From: Ectocarpus siliculosus | Taxonomy: Eukaryota > Sar > Phaeophyceae > Ectocarpales > Ectocarpaceae | NCBI GenBank assembly: GCA_000310025.1 | Contig: FN648693.1 | Span: 1 to 64,000 of the forward strand | DNA length: 64,000 bases | Direction: 5' to 3' | Shown here: piece by piece, positions 57,367 through 64,000 of the stretch | Layout: each line of letters opens with the position of its first letter | Position numbering within the stretch: position 1 is the stretch's first letter | Translations under genes and position numbers: made by a program | The notes under the pieces: model-generated | What the model was told of the DNA's origin: nothing | Database searches by the model: none | The model's input: only the letters and a program-made list of their open reading frames with translations

Positions 57367-57635
57367 ATTTCCTAAACTGCCGCCGCTACTGCGTTAGGCG
57401 GCTGCTGCTGTCCTTCCGTTGCTTCACGCGCTGTAGCTCTCACACGTTACCCGACTTTGCTACAGCCCCTGCGTGGACTCGATCACGGAATGACATCCCC
57501 ACCTATAGACAACAATAATAAATCCAAACACCGTGACCCTGGGTTTCCGATAGAAAATGAAGCCAAATTCTAATTCGACTGTTACAAAATAAACACCAGT
57601 TTATTCTATCTGCTCTTCGAACAAACCTTCCTTTT
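57367..57635 (-). repeat. A1 terminal repeat of YR element 1
   Basis: 269 bp, same length as A2 and without visible differences. On the - strand it starts AAAAGGAAGGTTTGTT, the element's 5' end. Confidence 0.92.
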
Positions 57636-57910
57636 TCCGCGTTTTACCTGCGGAAAATGAGGAGAAGTCCTCAATTCTTGTTTGTTTGCGATTCCGCGTT
57701 CACCTGCGGAGTTTGAGGCAACTTCGTCCTCAATTCTTGTTTGTTTGCGATTCCTCGTTTACCTGCGGAGTTTGAGGCAACTTCGTGATACTTGTCTGAT
57801 TCCTCGTTGCCAGGACAAGAAATACATTTCTTGTTTATTCGCGATTCCGCTTTTTCCCCGCGGAGTTCGGAGGTAACTTCATGATATTCGTTTGATTTCT
57901 CGTTGTTTGG
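57636..57910. repeat. Tandem repeat, unit about 60-75 bp, about 4 copies
   Basis: TTCTTGTTTGTTTGCGATTC followed by a CGTTTACCTGCGGAGTTTG-type block repeats near 57677, 57736 and, diverged, 57829. It abuts the end of YR element 1. Confidence 0.7.
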
Positions 57911-57924
57911 ATCCGAGAGTTGTT

Positions 57925-57992
57925 GCAGCAGGGGGGCTGTTAAGCTGTTGTGTTTTGGGAGATACTGCAGCAGGGGGGCTGCTAAGAAATCC
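57925..57992 (+). promoter_or_regulatory. Two polypurine-tract/LTR-start-like motifs
   Basis: GCAGCAGGGGGGCTGTTAAG and GCAGCAGGGGGGCTGCTAAG occur about 41 bp apart. They match the polypurine tract and LTR start of the copia element at 32602-32620, here with TG where that element has TA. They may be remnants of 3' ends of related copia insertions. Confidence 0.4.
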
Positions 57993-58590
57993 ATGCCTCG
58001 ATGTTTGAGAAACGGCATAATTGGCGAAAGTTTCCTCTGGCGTCTTCGAACGCCGGGTTTTTATTTAACGTTTGTCTATTTGTGCCGCATGTATTTGGTA
58101 TTGATGACTGTTCTGAACGATGTATTGGAGGAAGGATTTGGCATGTTTTGGTAAGACATGGTTGAGGCCTATGTGCTTCCGAAGCTTATTTGAAATTGGT
58201 CAATGAGTTGAAACATAATTTTGTACGAGGATTTTGTTCGAAGTATTTGTTGATGCGTTTTGCCAGAGTTGTCCGTCCAGAGTCTTTATGACGTGGCTCT
58301 GATGTAATGTTGATCTTTGCGGAGTATTTTTCCAAGTATAATTCTTTGTTTTTGACTGCTTGAGGATATGGTGATGACATTTTCTCGACAGGGGTACTTG
58401 TTAAGACTCTCTTAGTGAAATTCCATAGTCATCAGGAGGAGTAGTAACCTGAAATTTGAATATTCGATAGATCCGGGAGTTGAGATGATTTGTGGATACG
58501 AAAGACGAATGGTTTTTAGATTTGTTGCCGTTTTACCTGGCGATATGTATGAGGATCTCGTAGATCGTATCTCGTACCGAGTAGGGGGAC
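57993..58590. other. No coding domain recognised upstream of the LTR
   Basis: Would be the 3' end of the decayed LTR element. No RNase H motif is readable. It ends in GAGTAGGGGGAC, a polypurine tract. Confidence 0.4.
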
Positions 58591-58830
58591 TGTTTGTGTG
58601 TGTACCCGGCAGGATACAATTCTCCGAGATCTCCGAGGGGGTTACGCAGATGAGATATATATGGGTATGATAGACAGACTTGGTGCAGCAGGCTTTGCCT
58701 CTTCTTGCTCACGTCTGTCACTCCTTAAACTCGCTCTAAGAAGAAAGGAACTCGAGTCACTCCTTTGTGCAACACGCTCTCGACAAGAGCCCGCGAGCGT
58801 GATAACATAGTACACGCCGCCGACACCCCA
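58591..58830 (+). repeat. LTR (240 bp) of the decayed element
   Basis: Contiguous copy of the LTR that is split at 45524-46593. It starts TGTTTGTGTG and ends CACCCCA, directly after a polypurine tract, so probably the 3' LTR. Confidence 0.7.
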
Positions 58831-58952
58831 CCATGTTATATATACAAGGGCTCCGGACTTCGGGCGCAGAGGCGCCCTCGTCCTCAGTACTACAATGTAG
58901 GCTTAAAGGGAAGGTGTGAAGGCTGTGCACTGCATACCAAGAGCATGAAGCA

Positions 58953-59969
58953 TCAGGGTGACCGAATGAACGGTGTGAAGATGTTCGCGTTGTATTTGAG
59001 AAATGTGCCGTTCCCGGTGTAACATGAAGCCAAGAGTCGCGTGTACGTGAATTTTTGTCTAGCTTCGCCCGGTGCGAACGAAAGAGACATGTAAGCTACG
59101 GTCGCCTCTCTTTTATTGCGCCGGTAAGAACGAAGCCATGGAGCATTAGCATCGGAAACTGAAGAGTTTCGTACGCTGCACTCCACAGGGGCAGGAGCCT
59201 AGGCTTGTCGTCAGGACCGTCACGTGGATAAGTTACTACAGCACATGATCCGCTGTTTTCCTGACCTGATGTGAAGACTAAAGCTGCAATTTCCGGTGCT
59301 GAAACCTTTTCACCTACAACGTGTCCGTCGTTTGTTCGGCTTACTTCAGCGAACTCAATGTACGCAGGGTCCGCGGATTCAGCGCGGTGGGCGTTAGGTT
59401 GATTAATAATGCTATCTACAGCAGATCGGTGTTGTTGCGCCCACGGAATGTTGTTGTACACATGCGTTCGTAAAGTTGTCGCGATGTTTGCGTCTAATTT
59501 AAGGGATGAAATGTTCTGTGTGAATTCAGAATCGTATATGTAAAACCTCGAGTTGTTCGACACGGAATAGTTCTCATAATGAATGTTGTTGGAGGTCGAA
59601 AATGCGGTGGTAAGCACGCCCATGCAACGTGAGCATCCAAATCCGTGTGTTTTAGCTCGAAAGGCGTGCCGATTGCGAGTCAATGTCTTGCACTCGAAGG
59701 CGTATTTGGTTATTAGCATCACCGCGATGGCTGTCTAGACTCGGTGCAGGTAACCTTGGTGCACGATTCCTCGTTCGGCTAAAATGTTGACGTATCATAT
59801 CGAGTTCAGGGTCTGAGTCGTGTGGTGTGTTATTGTTTGCATTGCGACGTCGACGTTCCGTTAAGATTCCAGCACGTCTTCGTCTGCGAGATCTTGCTAG
59901 TTCTGCGTGTTGCGCGTTATCCGCATACGGTGACGTGCTTGAACTTCTTGCCGTCGGAAGAGTTGGCAC
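58953..59969 (-). pseudogene. Helitron replicase/helicase N-terminal fragment
   Basis: Three - strand frames follow each other: 59969-59652 (R-rich, P/S-rich), 59722-59096 (208 codons) and 59186-58953. The middle frame has a C-x2-C near its start, then a Y-N-N-x-P-W-A-Q-Q-x-R stretch, an E-I-A-A-L segment and finally a Y-E-T-L-Q-F-P motif. This order resembles the Helitron-like N domain, which ends in Y-D-P-L-x-Y-P-x-x-F-P. The third frame continues the resemblance with K-F-T-Y-x-R and L-K-Y-N-A-N-I-F. The HUH Rep and helicase parts are absent and two frameshifts are present, so it is a decayed fragment. The match is by pattern memory, not alignment. Confidence 0.5.
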
Positions 59970-61400
59970 CAGCGTAAAGACGCCACACCGCGTGGATATT
60001 ATTCCACTCTGACAACAACAGCAAGCAAAAAGGGCATCATTGGTGTGGAGAGATTTAGCGGTTGCGGTTGCGATGCAGTTTCATGTCAGGGCTTCATGCG
60101 ACACCTGAACAACATTCGGGCACATATCAGGCGGATATTTACTTGATATAATTATAGAGAGAAATTGCTTTTACCTTTGTAGCCGCGGCTGTTGACCTGT
60201 TCGGTTGGGATCCCGAGCGAAGGAGTACCTCCCACCGGGGCGAGGCAGAGCTGGCACGGCTTTGGGTACGTTGTCGACGGGGTGAGGATGGTGCAGGATA
60301 CGCTACAACTGTCCTCGTCGCGGTTGTTGTTACGGTCGCAAGGGGCAAACTTGCCTTTACCGTCGCGCTTGTTATGAGCTAAAGATGACCGCCGTCGTCG
60401 CAGTCGGGTCCGGGGCAAGACCAGTTGGGGTCGCCCTTTTGTACAGGGCGGCGGGACTCTCCACTACGACTCTCTGACTGGGTGGACTTACGCTTTGCTG
60501 GGGAGCGACAGGAGAGGGCGTTCATGTTGTGTCGCCGCTGAAGGTCGATGCGGGGATGAGCAATGAGAGGGGAGGGTGTCGAAAATGAAAGTGACCGGGT
60601 GGGGCCGGTGGGGCTGGAGCACGGTTTCACGCTTTACAGACTAAATTCTGACTAACTTGGAGTCGACGAAATGTGCACTCTTTCATTCACTCTGCACAGA
60701 CTAACTTCTGACAAACTTCCAGCAAATACTCTAACTTCTGACTAACTTCCAGCAATTATTCCATGAAACGGTGTGGTATCAGGAAAAGTTTATCTTTCTT
60801 GTTTTAACTGTATATATACGATATAGCGCAGTCTACAGCTGCACCTTCAATACAACAACAGCAGTGTTCACAGTATTACAGAAGACCTCCAACCTTGCAG
60901 CACTTGCGGCAATTGATGATGCCGTGAGATTTGCGTGCATGTTCAAGCTCGAAACAAAGCAAGTTAAGTCTAAAGTTAGTTGTGGCGTACCACAACAACA
61001 ACAATCAATCTACATCGATTTGTCCAATCTTCCTAGCTACAGCTGTAGAATATGGGCATCTTGGAGGGTGTGTGTGGAATATACGCACGTAATAACCATC
61101 CGCGCGGTGACAATACACGATGCACATACTCCAGTTCGCGTTGCTTGAGAGAAGGCGACAGGCTGCATGCATGCACTACTACTGCGTACAACGCATACCA
61201 CATAGTGCGGACAGTCTGTCGATATCTATTACAGATGAGACCATGCGGCAAAAAAAAGTCTGTGCTAGGTACTACATGTTGCTTGTGCTTCAAGTATATG
61301 TCATGATTTATGAGTTGACGTTCTCCAAAATCTTGTCCAATGAGCTGCGTGATTCTTTAGAGATCACAGTCCCTTGAAGTCCAGTGCGTAGACGCGCCCG
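59970..61400. other. No gene recognised
   Basis: Short overlapping frames. A small repeat of CTTCTGACTAACTTCCAGCA-type units lies at about 60640-60755. Confidence 0.4.
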
Positions 61401-61423
61401 GATCCAGGAGATTTAGCCATACT

Positions 61424-61705
61424 TCACGGTGCTGTAACTCGGCTCGCCCTTGGAGTCTAGAGCTCGCGACAGGGGCGCTGTGATCGTGAGAGTGGCACGC
61501 CCGCGTCGGCGAAGACGGCCGAAAAAAATGTTTAAACCCCATTTAAAAACAACTAAAACCGATTTACCGCACCGCAACCTCTAGGTCAATGACTGAAAAA
61601 GTGGTTGCGTGCATTCACCGTGCTGTAACTCTACTCGCCTTTGGAGATTCGAGCGCGCGACAGGGGCGCTGTGATCCAGAGACTGGCCCGCTGCAGCGGG
61701 CAACA
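61424..61705. repeat. Diverged direct duplication, spacing about 192 bp
   Basis: The block GCTGTAACTC...GACAGGGGCGCTGTGAT at 61431-61495 recurs at 61622-61686 with about 15 percent differences. Confidence 0.65.
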
Positions 61706-61914
61706 GCCGGCGAAAACAAAAGTCTCAAGGTGACCGCGAACTGATGCACCGAAAAAAAACATCTTGCTTCTAGAGTGCAACAATGGTTGAACTCTTGCGT
61801 CTCAGACCTCCGACATAATTGTAGTTACGTCTATACTCACAGGATGGTCGTCGTGACGTGACACATTTCTTGTTATTACTATGGAAGAAAAAAAAAGATG
61901 GCTCGATTTTTGTG

Positions 61915-62520
61915 TTTCTACAGCAGTATGGACCAGACGCCGACTGTACATAGAAGTCGTACGAGTGTCGACTTAGTTGTGCTGTCACAGCATCTTCCAC
62001 GCACTTCTGCCAGTGCTGGTTTGTTGATTGGAGTCTGGTAGGTCGAGATACAGCCGTGAGATTCTCGGGTTGTGGAGGCAAAAGTGAACCAGAGCAAAAA
62101 ATTGCATGCATAGCTCGATTACTGCTGTGTTTTTGCTAAGGCAGTATGGACTAGACGCCGAACGACGTCCGCGTACTAAGGCAACCACCTAACTGGATGG
62201 GATACTTCCTGTCACGGTGAACCATAGTACAATGCGATGCAAACATCCGTTCGTATGTCGTACGGCTGCCACATGTGTCGACGACAGGTACACGTAGAGC
62301 TCTCGCCATGTTGTCGTTACCGCGCAGGAGGACCCCTCGGAGATCTTCCACATGGTGCTACAACGACAGCAGTCTACTGCTGCTGTAGATAGATGTCGTA
62401 GGAGAGTGGAGTTGTGCTGTCACGGCATCTCCCACGCACTCTCCTACCGGTGCTTGTGTCGATTGGAGTCTTGTAGGCCGAAATACAAGACTGGGTTGGA
62501 CTCCCGGGTTGTGGAAGCAA
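61915..62520. repeat. Direct duplication of about 165 bp
   Basis: 61920-62085 and 62367-62518 share TTGTGCTGTCACRGCATCTYC, CACGCACT, GATTGGAGTC and GGGTTGTGGA landmarks in order. No coding meaning was found. The intervening 280 bp have no match. Confidence 0.6.
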
Positions 62521-62714
62521 ACCTGCCTGCAACAACAGAGAAGGCGGTGTTCTATTTCCTACGGTATCCCGCTCAACCTTCTTTATTTTTTGCGACGTGT
62601 GGTTGCATATTTCTTTGCCACTGCCGAAAAACACCGCTGGATCTTTACGCAATCCATCTTTCGCATTTATCATTTTACACCGAACGACGCAGGAGGGGTC
62701 GACCTTCATCATTG

Positions 62715-62800
62715 TTGTTGTTGTTGTGTCTTCACATTAAAAACCGTTCCGATCTCTCTCTACCCTGTACCTTCAGATGTCCGTACTTACTTGTGGATTA
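62715..62800 (+). repeat. SINE-like dispersed repeat, copy 4 (partial)
   Basis: (GTT)n, GTCTTCACATTAAAAACCGT and a CCCTGTACCTTCA block match the left part of the family. The T-arm-like end is not recognisable. Confidence 0.45.
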
Positions 62801-63490
62801 TACCTGTTGGAAATTGTGGGAATCCCTACATTCCGAGAGAGCCATAGATAGGTCGGCATCCGGCCTTTTCATTTTTTGTACAAGTATGCACTTTTCTTCT
62901 TGTGAAGTTTTGACGTTGCGCTTGCCATCGTCGCTTAAGTATTTGTGTCTTCAAACCTTCTCAGCCGGCCTTCAAACTTCTTGTTGATAAGTCTCCGTGG
63001 TAACTTCTCCGTGCATGAGTCATACGCGGTTATGACCTGCGCTTTGACTTTCACGATGGTCCCCGTCTTGCTTTGGTGAGTACCTGCGTTATACGGAAGG
63101 ATCGTTCCACGACGCAAACGTCGACGTCTCCTTTTTTTTTTTTTCCTTCGCACTCCTTCCTTGCCGCGGTTTTCACACCGACTTCGAACTTCGAACGAGG
63201 GGTGCAATTTCCTCTCTTCGTGCCTTCCTCGTTGCCCTTCTCCATCGTTATGTACAGAATGTATACCTCGATTTTTCGGCTTTTCGAGTCCGACAGACAA
63301 GACTACGGACTGACATGTCCCTTTCACCCCCGACGGGACCGCGCGCTCGTCGAGTGCCGAAATTCTTCACCACTTCCTCACCTCTCCCAACTCCGTCCCT
63401 TCTTCCCGCCCCTACCAATCCTCTCCCCTTCTTCTTCTTCTTTCCTTCCTCCCGGGCACTCACCACCATCCGTCCTGGACGTTGGCCCCC
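62801..63490. other. No gene recognised; C/T-rich
   Basis: Contains T/C-rich tracts (63126-63145, 63370-63460). A 158-codon frame at 63073-63549 is composition-driven and not called. Confidence 0.4.
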
Positions 63491-63499
63491 AGCCCCATT

Positions 63500-64000
63500 G
63501 GGAGTGTAGTAGATTGGTGGAGATTCAGGAGATTCGTTCTGGGTGTTAATGCGTTATGCGTGACTTGATGCCGTGATGGAATGACGAGCTCAAGCACGCC
63601 CCCGATTGATACAACACGTTTTTCAACACGTTTTTCAACACGTCTACACGTCTTTACCTACCCTTACGGCCCGTCATGGCAGAGCTGCTCTACGCTCTCA
63701 TCACACACAACTGAGCCACCCGAATTATCGATCACGCTAGCGTATGACACGTCGTCTACGAGATTCGAGTCGAGCGTAGTTTGGAGTGTCGCTTTACGGC
63801 GATCAGCAGCAGCCACCGATGAGCGACACCGAGCAAGATCGAGTGAGCGCCCGACTAGAAGAGGAGGACGCCCAGATCAACGAGTTGGTCTCAACCAGAG
63901 GGTAGAAGCAAAACTGGCCGAGATTCCGAGGCAACGAGCCGAGGAGCGGAGGACAGATGACGTCCGGACCGGAAGAGAGCACGAGGATCGGCACCAGCAA
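63500..64000 (+). mobile_element. 5' end of a second copia element (truncated by window)
   Basis: The LTR-like part (about 63510-63737) ends in the same GAGCCACCCGAATTATCGAT then CA as the first element. It shares shorter blocks such as TTGATGCCGTGA and CAAGCACGCCCCCGA. The leader after it begins CGCTAGCG and TATGACACGTCGTCTACGAG, nearly as in the first copy. The LTR is clearly diverged from that of 25640-25991, so it is a sister lineage and not a daughter insertion. It continues beyond the window. Confidence 0.8.
63819..64000 (+). pseudogene. gag: Gag start of the second copia element, frameshifted
   Basis: ATG 63819 opens a frame rich in E, D, R and Q that parallels residues 1-30 of the first Gag. 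It meets TAG (63903-63905) after 28 codons, and the homology continues in another frame to the window edge with the same E/R/Q-rich coiled-coil character. This is consistent with a one-base frameshift near 63890. The gene is partial at the window end. Confidence 0.7.

Larger units (their letters stand above)
49454..57635 (-). mobile_element. Split-direct-repeat YR (PAT/Ngaro-like) element 1 with tyrosine recombinase
   Basis: Read on the - strand: A1 (57635-57367), body, B1 (50264-50025), A2 (50027-49759), B2 (49692-49454). The A copies are both 269 bp; the B copies are 239 and 240 bp with a one-base indel. B1 and A2 overlap by 3 nt. A tyrosine recombinase gene lies just before B1, as in Ngaro-type elements. 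The body also holds a higher-order satellite (55030-56690). I find no reverse transcriptase or RNase H, which complete DIRS-order elements need, so the copy is internally deleted, rearranged or of a new type. It is a relative of 7927-16897. Confidence 0.82.
45524..58830 (+). mobile_element. Probable decayed LTR retrotransposon hosting the nested YR element
   Basis: A 240-bp sequence with TG...CA ends occurs at 58591-58830 and, split by an 829-bp insertion, at 45524-45659 plus 46489-46593. GAGTAGGGGGAC, a polypurine tract, lies just before the right copy. A broken gag follows the left copy. The YR element 49454-57635 lies between, so it inserted into this older element. No pol domain remains visible and the flanking 5 bp do not match, so the two LTRs might instead be independent solo LTRs. 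Confidence 0.5.

Overview
This is nuclear DNA from a eukaryote. Evidence: an 11-exon gene with GT-AG introns, LTR, LINE, Helitron and tyrosine-recombinase (YR) transposons, long satellite arrays, microsatellites and a scaffold gap of about 403 Ns. There are no operons, prokaryotic signals or recognisable RNA genes. Mixed base composition, short phase-mixed introns and the transposon mix would suit an alga or other stramenopile, such as a brown alga. That placement is inference only; no conserved housekeeping gene is present to confirm it.

Layout. 1-7.9 kb: gene-poor, with a ~155-bp minisatellite, an AT-rich island and a CATGG-rich block. 7.93-16.90 kb: a YR-type element recognised by split direct repeats (A1...B1-A2-B2), whose body is mostly a ~124-bp satellite. 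16.9-25.6 kb: the gap, a decayed LINE 3' end and a SINE-like repeat. 25.64-32.97 kb: a full-length Ty1/copia element with matching 352-bp LTRs, a 5-bp target duplication, gag, and a pol gene broken by stops and frameshifts. 34.09-42.55 kb: one long + strand gene for which I can join 11 exons with consistent phase into about 1,075 codons; I do not recognise the product. 43-45.5 kb: repeats and one possible - strand exon. 45.52-58.83 kb: a probable decayed LTR retrotransposon (LTR, broken gag, LTR) into which a second split-direct-repeat YR element (49.45-57.64 kb, - strand) is nested; this copy still has a tyrosine recombinase gene. 58.95-59.97 kb: a fragment of a Helitron replicase N-terminus. 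63.5-64.0 kb: the 5' end of a relative of the copia element, cut by the window edge.

The most striking result is the pair of YR elements. They share terminal motifs, the sequence just before B1, a 3-4 nt overlap of B1 with A2 and a motif between A2 and B2, so they belong to one family. Each carries a large internal tandem array whose monomer contains an inverted repeat. In the 124-bp satellite the arms have changed together between subfamilies (CCACACAC/GTGTGTGG to CCAAACAC/GTGTTTGG), suggesting that the dyad itself is maintained. No reverse transcriptase was seen in either element.
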